From Aestuariivita sp. (GTDB lineage Bacteria; Pseudomonadota; Alphaproteobacteria; Rhodobacterales; Rhodobacteraceae), in contig JAGYKE010000002.1 in NCBI GenBank assembly GCA_018401465.1, forward strand, positions 1 through 64,000: DNA of 64,000 nucleotides, written 5' to 3'. Under the pieces are notes generated by a model. It had not been told where the DNA came from. It worked only from the letters and a program-made list of their open reading frames with translations, and made no database searches. Positions 1 through 6,837 of the stretch are shown in pieces (position 1 is the first letter of the stretch; every line of letters begins with the position of its first letter). The translations under genes and the position numbers were made by a program.

Positions 1-38
1 GAGCTACTCCCCAACTCTTGGACAGATTCCGGGATGAT

Positions 39-881
39 TTAAGCTACTGCCTGCACCTGCTGATCGGTTTCGTTGCGGTTGAAGTAGACCACGGCGGGCG
101 GTTGTCCGCCATGGGCAGTGTGAGGGCGTTGGTGGTTGTAGAAGGTGATCCAGCGCTCGATGCCGACCCGAGCCTGTGACCCTGTTTCCCAAGCGTGCAG
201 ATAGACGCATTCATACTTCAAGGATCGCCAGAGCCGCTCGATGAAGATGTTGTCGATGCAGCGCCCCTTTCCATCCATCGAGATACTTGTGCCTACCCGT
301 TTCAGCCGGTCGGTCCAGGCGAAGGACGTTAACTGTGACCCTTGATCGGTGTTCATGATCTCGGGCGGGCCGAACTTGTGGATCGCCTCGTTCAACGCTT
401 CGACGCAGAAGTCGGCTTCCAGCGTGTTCGATATCCGCCAGGCCAACACCTTCCGGGTATACCAGTCCATGATGGCGACCAGATAGAGGAATCCGCGGCG
501 CATCGGGATGTAGGTGATGTCGGCACACCAGACCTGATTGGGCCGCTCCACACGCAGACCGCCGAGCAGATAAGGGTAGGTCTTGTGCCCCTTCGCGGGC
601 CTGCTGGTATCGGGCGACTGGTAAATCGGCATCAAGCGCATGAGCCGCATCAGTCGACGAATGCGCTTGTAGTTCACAACATACCCCTCGTTCCGCAGGT
701 GCCACGTCATCTGCTGGACGCCGTAAAACGGCGTTTCGAGGAACTGCTTGTCGATCACCACCATGAGGTCGAGGTTCATCGCCGTCTCGCCCATCAGTTC
801 GTAGTAGAACGATGACCGTGCGATCGACAGCAGGCGGCATTGCGCCCCGACCGACAGGCTCGGGTGGTTCTTCTCGATCAT
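39..881 (-). CDS. IS3-family transposase OrfB (DDE integrase domain)
   Basis: Catalytic half of the transposase, about 280 residues from the ATG at 881 (MIEKNHPSL). It has the HTH_21-type region (FYGVQQMTWHLRNEG), then the rve integrase core. The DDE triad is visible as the D of VWCADITYIPM, the D of MNTDQGSQ, and the E of DNIFIERLWRSLKYE. The open frame extends upstream to 1019, but that part is OrfA read out of frame. In IS3 elements OrfB is normally made as an OrfAB fusion by ribosomal frameshifting, so independent starting at 881 is an annotation convenience. The domain itself looks intact. Confidence 0.88.
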   Translation of the reverse strand: MIEKNHPSLSVGAQCRLLSIARSSFYYELMGETAMNLDLMVVIDKQFLETPFYGVQQMTWHLRNEGYVVNYKRIRRLMRLMRLMPIYQSPDTSRPAKGHKTYPYLLGGLRVERPNQVWCADITYIPMRRGFLYLVAIMDWYTRKVLAWRISNTLEADFCVEALNEAIHKFGPPEIMNTDQGSQLTSFAWTDRLKRVGTSISMDGKGRCIDNIFIERLWRSLKYECVYLHAWETGSQARVGIERWITFYNHQRPHTAHGGQPPAVVYFNRNETDQQVQAVA

Positions 882-887
882 CCCGCG

Positions 888-1182
888 CCTCACTTGCCGG
901 TCCAGGGCTTGAGCTTTCTGGACAAAAATCGTTGGCCACAGCCAGCTCCCCGATCTTTGCATGCAGCGACCGCACCGTGTCCTCGTCGATCTCGGGCGCT
1001 CTCTTGCCACCACGCTCAAAGATGTCAGCCGCGCCCTCCAGAAGAGCCTTCTTCCACTGATGGATCATCGTAGGATGCACGCCATATTCGGCGGCCAGCT
1101 CCGACACCGTGCGCTCGCCCTTCACGGCCTCCAGCGCCACGCGAGCTTTGAACCCCGCGTCATGGTTCCTGCGTTTCTTCAT
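888..1182 (-). pseudogene. IS3-family OrfA (HTH), frameshifted near its end
   Basis: The first ~85 residues are a normal IS3 OrfA: an HTH_Tnp_1 region (FKARVALEAVKGERTVSELA, then YGVHPTMIHQWKK) for end recognition. After AVANDF the frame leaves the family pattern and runs 230 codons through orfB. The cause is visible: minus-strand GATTTTTG carries five T's near 943-947. With six T's the frame would read DFLSRKLKPWTGK and stop at a TGA (888-890) just before the orfB ATG, which is the normal OrfA ending. I infer a one-base deletion, or a sequencing error, in a homopolymer. Start ATG at 1182 is preceded by GGAG. Confidence 0.72.
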
Positions 1183-1263
1183 GTTCTGATCTCCTCGTTC
1201 TCGGAGACCAGCAGACGTCAGATCATAGCTTGCGTCACTGTCCGATTTTCGGGGAGCAGCTCA

Positions 1264-2350
1264 GGCCATCATTTAGTACGCATGAGAGTACCCCAGCGGA
1301 GAGGTCGAAACGGCGGCTGAGATCAAGGCCCATCGCGACACGGCGTCCGTCCGACCAGACGCTGGTGGGGATGTCGCCGCCGAGGTCCCGCCACATCGAC
1401 GGCACCACGATTGTCTTGTTCTGGCTGACCCGGCGGTTCAGATACAGGTTCAGGTCGCGCGACATGCCCTCGGGCAACGACAGCGCCTTCTGCAGATCGG
1501 CCTTGAGGTTCTCGAGCGACCGGAAGCCGCCGAGGATGCCCGGGTTCGACATTGCAAGCCCGCGCTCATCGAGGATGTCGAGGTCGTCTGGCGAGGTGTA
1601 CAGGTGCACGACCGTGTCTGGCCGCTGGTCGGCGATCGCGGTGTCGATCTGGCGCGACAGGTAGGCGGTGTCGCCACTCGCCTGTGTCGAGATGTTGATC
1701 ATGAGCGGGTCTTCGTAGCTGCCTTGCGACGAACGTAACATGGCCACGAAGTCGTCGTCAGGAGCATCAATCTGAGCGGCCTCGTCCAAAATCACGATCC
1801 GATAGCTCTGGCCCATGCCGCTTTTGGCTTCCCGGGCAATGGCTGTGAAGGTCACGCCAGACTGCAGCCCGATGATGCGCTTGCTGCTGTCAACACACCG
1901 GCAGCGGGAGTTGATCTGCGGGCTGCTGCGCACCATGAGCGACGCCAGCCGGTACAAGATCCCGGCCTGCTCCTTCGTCATTGCGGCGGCCGCGATCCCG
2001 CTCCCTCGTTTCGCGATCGGCCCGCAGATTGCGGCGATCGCGAGGATTGACAGGAGCAGGCTCTTCCCGTTTCTGCGCCCGACCGAGAACGTGGCGTGGC
2101 GTGTGCCGTGCGGATTGTCGAGGACCGCCAGAAGAAATGCCTTTTGGAACGGGTCGAGGCGTATCGGCTTGCCCTCTAGAATTCCGTCGGGTGCGATCAG
2201 ATAGCGCTCGGCAAAGCGGATAACCTTTTCGCCCGTCGTCAGTTCATCAGCCGGAATTCCGGCGGTGTCGCGGATCACCGGGATCGGCCCACATTTAATC
2301 GCCTGAAGCACGATTTCCGGAAGCTCAATAGTGGATTTTTTAGGTGCCAA
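1264..2350 (-). pseudogene. Phage terminase large subunit, truncated by IS insertion
   Basis: About 362 residues of a TerL packaging ATPase. Walker A-like SVGRRNGKSLLLS and Walker B YRIVILDEAAQ are clear, in the HK97-like Terminase_1 arrangement with PFQKAFLLAVL upstream. The C-terminal nuclease domain has barely begun (VAMGLDLSRRFDLS, the first metal-binding Asp) when the IS end interrupts codon 363. The frame then reads nine residues of IS sequence to a stop at 1235. The product would keep the motor and lose the nuclease, so packaging should be dead unless the rest is supplied elsewhere. The start is TTG at 2350, with AGAGG seven bases upstream; no earlier ATG is available. Confidence 0.88.
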
Positions 2351-2366
2351 AGAAAGTACCTCTAAT

Positions 2367-2385
2367 TCGCGAATGATTTTCGCGA
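2367..2385. promoter_or_regulatory. Perfect inverted repeat, candidate operator
   Basis: TCGCGAA, five bases, TTCGCGA: a perfect 7-5-7 inverted repeat in the divergent gap between the terminase gene (starts 2350) and the small ORF at 2481. Its size and position suit a dimeric phage-type repressor, but no cognate repressor gene is visible nearby. Function is inferred from geometry only. Confidence 0.35.
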
Positions 2386-2422
2386 CAATGGCACAGCCCG
2401 CGCCGAAATTCAGCAGAAAAGC

Positions 2423-2452
2423 TTGGGATCGGCAGGTCGTCGATGATATATT
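2423..2452 (+). promoter_or_regulatory. Candidate sigma70-type promoter for the 2481-3037 pair
   Basis: TTGGGA (2423-2428), an 18-base spacer, then TATATT (2447-2452), about 28 bases upstream of the ATG at 2481. The AT-rich -10 stands out in this GC-rich sequence. The inverted repeat at 2367-2385 lies just upstream. Confidence 0.4.
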
Positions 2453-2480
2453 TCGTTCAAATTACTGAGGAGGGTCTGTG

Positions 2481-2570
2481 ATGGCGGGTAATAGCGGCTC
2501 GAGTGAAGCAAGTCAGATTTTGAAGGCTGCGCTGATTTTGCTGCGCACGGGCGGCGGCAAAAAGAAATGA
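2481..2570 (+). CDS. 29-residue small protein, unknown, coupled to next gene
   Basis: Short ORF starting MAGNSGSSEASQIL and ending LLRTGGGKKK. It has a strong Shine-Dalgarno (GAGGAGGG, 2467-2474) seven bases before the ATG and ends in an ATGA overlap with the ORF at 2567. The ribosome site and exact overlap support real translation. The sequence is an amphipathic stretch with a Gly/Lys tail, and I recognise no family. It may be a leader peptide whose main role is coupling translation to the downstream gene. Confidence 0.5.
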   Translation: MAGNSGSSEASQILKAALILLRTGGGKKK

Positions 2571-3037
2571 GCACCGCGGTCGGTGATCCCCACGCAGATG
2601 AAGTCCATCGCGCGCGGATGACGCAGCTTGAGCGACCGGAAACTTTTTCGAGCGCTACGGTCGTCGGGCTGACCATTGCGATCGTCGAGGCCAAGATCGC
2701 TTATGCGATGTCCGTATGGCGGGGCCAGGCTTCTGGATCCGATCGCGACGCCCGAGAGCAGCTGGCGGACGCAGCCTGTTGGGTGCTCGAGCTCGCCGAC
2801 CTCGGCACGAACGGCCCGGACGAGGTAGCAGACGCGCTCGAGGCCGCGGCGCGGGCGCGCATCAATGCGGTGAGCAAATTCGCGAAGAAGCGCGGGCCGA
2901 AGGCGAAGGCGAAGGCCGCGCCCCGCAAGCGCGGTCGCAAGCCGAAGGCCTCGCCAGCGGATGCTGCTGATTTCGAAGGTCCTTTCGTCGCGCCGCGATC
3001 GGCGAGGTTAGCGGGGTGGTTCGGGTCGCTCGGGTAG
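2567..3037 (+). CDS. Hypothetical protein with basic Lys/Arg-rich C-terminus
   Basis: 156 residues. The N-terminal ~100 look like a compact helical domain (FSSATVVGLTIAIVEAKIAYAMSV). A highly basic stretch follows (KKRGPKAKAKAAPRKRGRKPK), resembling AT-hook or histone-like tails and suggesting nucleic-acid binding. The start overlaps the upstream 29-residue ORF (ATGA). The 3' end overlaps the end of the HNH gene tail-to-tail, so the last ~25 residues may be read-through of little importance. No family recognised. It lies between terminase and HNH genes, where phages keep small packaging genes, but on the opposite strand. Confidence 0.55.
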   Translation: MSTAVGDPHADEVHRARMTQLERPETFSSATVVGLTIAIVEAKIAYAMSVWRGQASGSDRDAREQLADAACWVLELADLGTNGPDEVADALEAAARARINAVSKFAKKRGPKAKAKAAPRKRGRKPKASPADAADFEGPFVAPRSARLAGWFGSLG

Positions 3038-3351
3038 CCTTCGCCATCAACGGCGGTGCTGAAGCCGCTCTTCTCGACGCGCTGCTTCTGGCCGCTATGG
3101 CAAACCCCACAGAGGACTTGCAAATTCTCGAGGGCAAAGAAAAGGTCCTCAGCCCCCTTATGGGGCACAACATGATCGACGGTGGCGGTGCGGCCCGACC
3201 GCTCGCCCGTGCGGCACAAAATCCCGCACGTCCGGCATCGCCCGCCGTCCCGGGCGATCACCTCAAGTCGAAGGCGTTGCCAGCGCGTGGTTTTGTACAG
3301 CTTTCGGTACTGCGCGGCTTCCTCTGATCGCCAGTCGTAGGTCTTTGGCAT
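2701..3351 (-). CDS. Phage-type HNH endonuclease
   Basis: 216 residues from the ATG at 3351 (MPKTYDWRSEEAA), chosen over the upstream start at 3405 because AAAGGAAAG precedes it at good spacing. The HNH domain is clear: CRTCG Cys pair, TATVDHVVPHKG (the DH of HNH), ENLQVLCGVCHSGQKQR with the second Cys pair and Asn, then the typical end YPSDPNHP. HNH nucleases of this type sit next to terminase genes in tailed phages and help cohesive-end packaging. The domain is finished by about residue 115. The rest is Ala-rich and antisense to the gene at 2567-3037, so the true functional end is uncertain. Confidence 0.82.
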   Translation of the reverse strand: MPKTYDWRSEEAAQYRKLYKTTRWQRLRLEVIARDGGRCRTCGILCRTGERSGRTATVDHVVPHKGAEDLFFALENLQVLCGVCHSGQKQRVEKSGFSTAVDGEGYPSDPNHPANLADRGATKGPSKSAASAGEAFGLRPRLRGAAFAFAFGPRFFANLLTALMRARAAASSASATSSGPFVPRSASSSTQQAASASCSRASRSDPEAWPRHTDIA

Positions 3352-3524
3352 TGGTACTTTCCTTTGTGCCAATAGCACTTGCGTCGCGTTTCTTATGTTT
3401 TGCACGAAACCGCCGCGCCGGGACAGCAGATTGAAAACTATCCGCGCGCCCGGGTCCGACTGTTTTTTCCAGTGGCATTCATTCCCGCATCTTCAACCTC
3501 GCATGCCACGAAAGGACAAAGGAC

Positions 3525-4019
3525 ATGCAAGACCTGATGCACAAAGCCGACCACGAATACCCTACCGCCGAAACCATGGACCAGATCGACGCCGCGGCCA
3601 TCGAGGCGCTTGGCGATCTGCTTGGCGAAGCCTCCGCCAAATCCTTCTTCGAGGAAACGCGCGAGGAGATCGCGCCCGGAAAGTCGGCGTTCTTCTTTGA
3701 TTCCGGTTTAGTGGCAGGCGCGCTCGCGGATGTCGCCCGCGACCACGGCAGTGTGGAGACCGGCCACGCGCTGGCACACCAGACCCAGCGCAGCAACAAC
3801 TACCACCGCCTTGGTCTGCGCATCGGCGATAGCCATGCTGCGCTCGACGCCCTCCAGGCCGCGGACTTGGCGATTGACGCGATCGACCACCTTGCAGCTT
3901 TGGCGCAGGCCGGCGCGTTCGCCTCCGACCAGGCCAGCGCGGCACTGCGGGAGCGCCTGAACATCCTGGCGCGGCACAAGCCGCTCGAACTGGATCTCGC
4001 GCTGGCAGGCCTCTCCTGA
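3525..4019 (+). CDS. Hypothetical protein, island gene block
   Basis: 164 residues starting MQDLMHKADHEYPTAE, preceded by AAAGGACAAAGGAC. It is acidic and mostly helical, with no transmembrane segment, signal peptide or family motif that I recognise. The segment RSNNYHRLGLRIGDSHAALDALQAADL is strongly helix-forming. It is the first gene of a rightward block (3.5-7.6 kb) in which each gene has its own near-identical ribosome site and ends close to the next start, so co-transcription is likely. Function unknown. Confidence 0.7.
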   Translation: MQDLMHKADHEYPTAETMDQIDAAAIEALGDLLGEASAKSFFEETREEIAPGKSAFFFDSGLVAGALADVARDHGSVETGHALAHQTQRSNNYHRLGLRIGDSHAALDALQAADLAIDAIDHLAALAQAGAFASDQASAALRERLNILARHKPLELDLALAGLS

Positions 4020-4062
4020 CCAGCACGCCATCGCCTCAACTCTCAACAAGGACACACAGACC

Positions 4063-4572
4063 ATGAAAGCCACCACCGTTTACGGCAGCAAGGAGCTCGC
4101 AGAGCTGCACGCCGCCCACGATTTCGCGGACTACGTCGGAACGGCCTCGACCTATAACGAAGCCATGGCCGCGCTGCTTGGCCTCGCGGGGGACCCCATC
4201 GACCCGTTGCTCTTGTCCGCCTGCGTCTACCGCCTCGCCACCCTGGCCGAGGAGTGCGCAGCCCTCGACGGCGCGCGGGCGCGTACCGCCGCCAACGGGT
4301 TCAGCCATCCGAGCGCAGAGAACCTGGCAGCCCGCCTTCGCATCGCGGAGGGCCAGCTCGCTGTTGTGATCGCGGACCACTTTGCCAACCTGATGCGTCT
4401 TCGCCTCGACTGGACCCTGGAGGCCGATGCCCAGGCGCTCGAACCCGGCACCGACGGCGCGGAGGACGGCGGCCTGGTATATGGTTCTGGATATCACGAT
4501 GGCTATGCGCACGGCTTTGCCGATGCCACCGAAGGCCTGACCGACGACGACGACACGCTTCCTGTTCACTGA
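4063..4572 (+). CDS. Hypothetical protein, island gene block
   Basis: 169 residues starting MKATTVYGSKELAELH, with a ribosome site AAGGAC upstream. It is predicted helical. Near the C-terminus is a Gly/Tyr-rich stretch (YGSGYHDGYAHGFAD) followed by an acidic tail (TDDDD). No known domain recognised. Second gene of the block; the 43-base spacing to the previous stop fits one operon. Confidence 0.7.
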   Translation: MKATTVYGSKELAELHAAHDFADYVGTASTYNEAMAALLGLAGDPIDPLLLSACVYRLATLAEECAALDGARARTAANGFSHPSAENLAARLRIAEGQLAVVIADHFANLMRLRLDWTLEADAQALEPGTDGAEDGGLVYGSGYHDGYAHGFADATEGLTDDDDTLPVH

Positions 4573-4596
4573 CCAACAGATCGAAGGAGATCCACC

Positions 4597-4992
4597 ATGT
4601 CCACCACCTCATCCGGCGAGCGCATCCTGCGCGCGTCGCTCGAGCTCATGACGGCCGTCGGCAAGACCGGCCGCAACGCCGCACTGATGATGCGCTTGCA
4701 TGCACCGTACTGCGCGAAGCTCATCGGCGGAGATCGCGTCTTGGTCCTCAATCGCGCTTACAAGCCGCTGGGGCTGCCGCGCGCTGTCGATCACCTCGCC
4801 TACGAGGACTTCGCCATCGGCCACGGTATTCCGCTTTCGGACCTGCCACTGGCCGCGCGTGAAAAGCTCAGCGCGGGCGATCCGGCAGAAGTGAACGTGC
4901 ACTTCTACCTGGAAGGCGGGGACGAGCCGTGGGCGGGGTCGGCGGCCCGTGCGGCGTACATGGGCCGCGTCCGCGAGTTCTTCGACCTTTGA
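4597..4992 (+). CDS. Hypothetical protein with HNH-like N-terminal motif but no HNH
   Basis: 131 residues, with AAGGAGA before the ATG. The piece RVLVLNRAYKPLGLPRAVDH resembles the VLVLN-x-x-Y-x-P segment found at the start of many HNH endonucleases, yet no HNH or zinc Cys motif follows, so nuclease activity is not supported. The C-terminus (GRVREFFDL) is short. Third gene of the island block, followed by a strong hairpin at 4999-5026. Confidence 0.65.
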   Translation: MSTTSSGERILRASLELMTAVGKTGRNAALMMRLHAPYCAKLIGGDRVLVLNRAYKPLGLPRAVDHLAYEDFAIGHGIPLSDLPLAAREKLSAGDPAEVNVHFYLEGGDEPWAGSAARAAYMGRVREFFDL

Positions 4993-4998
4993 ATGCGA

Positions 4999-5026
4999 GG
5001 GCCGGGGCGATCGCGCGCCTCGGCCC
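4999..5026 (+). terminator. Strong GC hairpin after 4992, possible terminator
   Basis: GGGCCGGGGCG, a six-base loop, CGCCTCGGCCC: an 11-bp stem with one G-U pair, starting seven bases after the stop at 4992. No U-run follows (AAAAAAG comes 13 bases later), so it may stabilise the transcript end or act in Rho-dependent termination. Confidence 0.45.
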
Positions 5027-5208
5027 TGCGCCTCCGACCAAAAAAGTTTCGCCTCAGCTTCCGCCCGCAAGTGATTGGGCAGACTCGCGAAACTCATAAA
5101 GTACTTTTGTAGGTACCTGTAAGACGCTGAAATAGATCACTTTTTTGTTGATGCGTCGAATCCTCTCAACTACATGAATCGACACAGAAGTGCTGAGGAG
5201 CCTACCAG

Positions 5209-5385
5209 ATGCTGACGACCAAACTGACAATGCAGGACATGTGCGACCGCCTGCGGGTTCACCGCCATCACATCTACAAGATGGTCGAGGCGGGCAAGCT
5301 TCCGGAGCCCTTCCGCCTCGGCGACCGCATCCTGTGGGATGAGGACGAAGTGGTCGAGGCGCTCGAAAGGCTCCGCGCTAAGTAG
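5209..5385 (+). CDS. AlpA/excisionase-like small helix-turn-helix protein
   Basis: 58 residues starting MLTTKLTMQDMCDRLRVHRH, with GAGGAG eight bases before the ATG. The layout (M-x-D-M-C-D-x-L, helix-turn-helix with H-x-I-Y-K-M-V-E-A-G-K-L-P, then FRLGDRILWDEDEV) matches the MerR-like AlpA/HTH_17 family of DNA-binding proteins. These serve as excisionases or activators in prophages and integrative elements. It is the first gene after a 216-base gap and may regulate the genes downstream. No integrase gene is visible in the window. Confidence 0.75.
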   Translation: MLTTKLTMQDMCDRLRVHRHHIYKMVEAGKLPEPFRLGDRILWDEDEVVEALERLRAK

Positions 5386-5490
5386 ACCCGGGCCTAGCCC
5401 ACCACCACGACATCGCCGGATCGAGCGCATCACCCGCGGCAGCGGGGCTGGATCCTGCGCGCCAAACGCAACCCAACAAGGACGACGACC

Positions 5491-5853
5491 ATGACCGGCA
5501 CCATCACCGCCATCACCGACGCCGACATCGCAGCAGGCCTCGAGCGCCTTCTTCGTGAGGAGCTGATCGCCAAGGCACCCCCGGCGACCGACCGCGGCCC
5601 GATCGCGATCCGCAATCAGTTCGCCGCAGGCACTGTCTTCGCGGACCTGCTCGCCATCGCGGGCGGCTTCGCTGCCCCCATCGGTGCACTGGCCGCCTTC
5701 ACCGCCGAGGCCGACGTCGCCGCACTCGGCATCGTCGCCGCCGCTGCCGGTGTCGTGGCGGTCTACTCCGCGCTCGTGCTGCACGCGGTCATCCGCGGCG
5801 GCAACACCATGCACGCGACGCTCGAGCAGATCTCGGGCCGCCGCGCGGTCTGA
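5491..5853 (+). CDS. Small inner-membrane protein, unknown
   Basis: 120 residues. The first ~50 are hydrophilic (ITDADIAAGLERLLREELI). Two hydrophobic segments follow: roughly residues 51-70 (FADLLAIAGGFAAPIGALAAF) and 74-97 (VAALGIVAAAAGVVAVYSALVL), so a two-helix hairpin in the inner membrane is predicted. The tail is short and basic. Ribosome site CAAGGACG. No family recognised. A perfect 12-bp hairpin (5870-5899) separates it from the next gene. Confidence 0.68.
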   Translation: MTGTITAITDADIAAGLERLLREELIAKAPPATDRGPIAIRNQFAAGTVFADLLAIAGGFAAPIGALAAFTAEADVAALGIVAAAAGVVAVYSALVLHAVIRGGNTMHATLEQISGRRAV

Positions 5854-5869
5854 GCCGCACGAACAGAAA

Positions 5870-5899
5870 GGCCGGGACCTGTTGGCGCAGGTCCCGGCC
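5870..5899 (+). promoter_or_regulatory. Perfect 12-bp intercistronic hairpin
   Basis: GGCCGGGACCTG, loop TTGGCG, CAGGTCCCGGCC: a fully paired 12-bp stem between the stop at 5853 and the Shine-Dalgarno AAAGGAG at about 5909. There is no U-run, so it is not a classical terminator. It could be an mRNA processing or stability element, or a Rho-assisted terminator setting relative expression within the block. Confidence 0.5.
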
Positions 5900-5921
5900 C
5901 AGAAACGCAAAGGAGACAGAC

Positions 5922-6146
5922 ATGAACAGAAGAATAGCCGAGATCGCGGCCCGCCTCAAACGCAAAGGCATCGACATCACCGGCGTGAGGCACCGGGGCA
6001 GTGGCCACATAGGCCTGCAGATCGCCGATGCGTCCGGCCGCCGGGCCTTCCTCATCGTGGGGTCGTCGCCGTCGTGCCACCGCGCGGCCCTCAATGCGGT
6101 CGCAAACGCCAAGCGCGCTCTTTCCCGTCAGGCGGTGATCGCATGA
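5922..6146 (+). CDS. HicA-like mini-protein (copy 1)
   Basis: 74 residues. The pattern ARLKRKGIDITGVRHRGSGHIGLQI, then GRRAFLIVGSSPS and a final helix ALNAVANAKRALSR, resembles the small double-stranded-RNA-binding-like fold of HicA toxins (KRKGF...RGSHH...GRRV..VP...LR). The usual second His of GSHH is replaced: GSGH. A related protein is encoded at 7446-7646. No HicB-type antitoxin is adjacent. Strong ribosome site (AAAGGAGACAGAC), and the stop overlaps the next start (ATGA). The HicA relationship is inferred by eye. Confidence 0.65.
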   Translation: MNRRIAEIAARLKRKGIDITGVRHRGSGHIGLQIADASGRRAFLIVGSSPSCHRAALNAVANAKRALSRQAVIA

Positions 6147-6832
6147 CCGCCGCGCTCATCCACCAGCAGGCGATGTCGCGCATCGACTTGGCCATGGCTG
6201 CGTTCCGCGATGACAAGGACAACGCGCAGGAGGCGCTGGACAGCGCGCTGATCATGGCGGGCAGCTTCGCCCGGTTCGGCCAAATGGCTGCGTTCTTCTT
6301 GCCTCATTATTGGTACGAGGACGCGGACATCGACCACATGAACGCTCTGGCTGCGGACCCGGTGTTCGCTGGCCAGTTGTTCTGGCGCACCGCCTCGCGG
6401 TGGTGGAGTTCCTGCGACGGCATCGACCACTTCATGGCCGAGGAGCTCTTTGCGGAGTTCGGCGAGCACTGGGATCCTGCGCACATGGAGCCAGAGGTCG
6501 CAGCGGCCACGGCCCGCGCCACGCAGAGGGGCAGGGGGCGTCGCCGCATGAGCACCGTCTACCGTGGGCAGGATCGCGCCAAAGAAGGCGGCGTCAGCTG
6601 GACGACCGACCCCGCGACAGCGCTGTTCTTCGCGGGCGGCGCGCGGTTCGGACGTCAGGAAGATCCGGTGGTGCTGATCGCCGAAGCGCACCGGGGCGAC
6701 ATCGCCATGGTGATCAACGACCGCGGCGAGGCTGAGGTGGTGCTGCGCGAGAGACGCGGTCCCAATCTCGCCGATCAGGTTGTCCCGGCGGCCGAGTTCG
6801 CGGCCATGCACGGCCTCGAGTGGAAAGGGTGA
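6143..6832 (+). CDS. Protein with ADP-ribosyltransferase-like C-terminal domain
   Basis: 229 residues from the ATG at 6143, chosen because it overlaps the upstream stop (ATGA). The N-terminal ~130 residues are helical, Trp/Phe-rich (HYWYEDADIDHM, LFWRTASRWW) and unknown. The C-terminal ~95 carry STVYRGQ (Arg141), SWTTDPATALFFA (Ser152 onwards), and RGEAEVVL (Glu196-Ala-Glu198). These match in order and rough spacing the R-S-E triad, with an ExE motif, of arginine-specific ADP-ribosyltransferases; ALFFA fits the helix following the STT strand. Similar domains occur in phage and toxin proteins. Activity is inference, and the remaining family features are weak. Confidence 0.6.
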   Translation: MTAALIHQQAMSRIDLAMAAFRDDKDNAQEALDSALIMAGSFARFGQMAAFFLPHYWYEDADIDHMNALAADPVFAGQLFWRTASRWWSSCDGIDHFMAEELFAEFGEHWDPAHMEPEVAAATARATQRGRGRRRMSTVYRGQDRAKEGGVSWTTDPATALFFAGGARFGRQEDPVVLIAEAHRGDIAMVINDRGEAEVVLRERRGPNLADQVVPAAEFAAMHGLEWKG

Positions 6833-6837
6833 TGGTG

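Larger units (their letters stand above)
1..1263 (-). mobile_element. IS3-family insertion sequence, almost complete
   Basis: A two-ORF transposon with both ends recognisable. The left edge (1-25) starts GAGCTACTCCCC and has GGACAG further in. The right edge (1238-1263), read on the minus strand, starts TGAGCTGCTCCCC and also has GGACAG at the same spacing, so these are imperfect terminal inverted repeats. The expected first T of the left repeat would be base 0, so about one base lies outside the window. The transposase genes read leftward. The element is inserted in a phage terminase gene (1264-2350). The target duplication cannot be tested because the left flank is missing. Assignment to IS3 rests on the OrfA/OrfB layout and the DDE integrase domain. 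Confidence 0.9.

Noticed and set aside
2341-3374. Similar GGTACTTTC...TTTG motifs in opposite orientation at 2341-2360 and 3353-3374
   Set aside because: The match needs indels and lies in ribosome-site regions before terL and HNH; too weak to call a mobile-element terminal repeat.
5684-6142. Long N-terminal extension of the ADP-ribosyltransferase-like frame
   Set aside because: It is the real genes at 5491 and 5922 read in another frame; the ATG at 6143 with ATGA overlap is the supported start.
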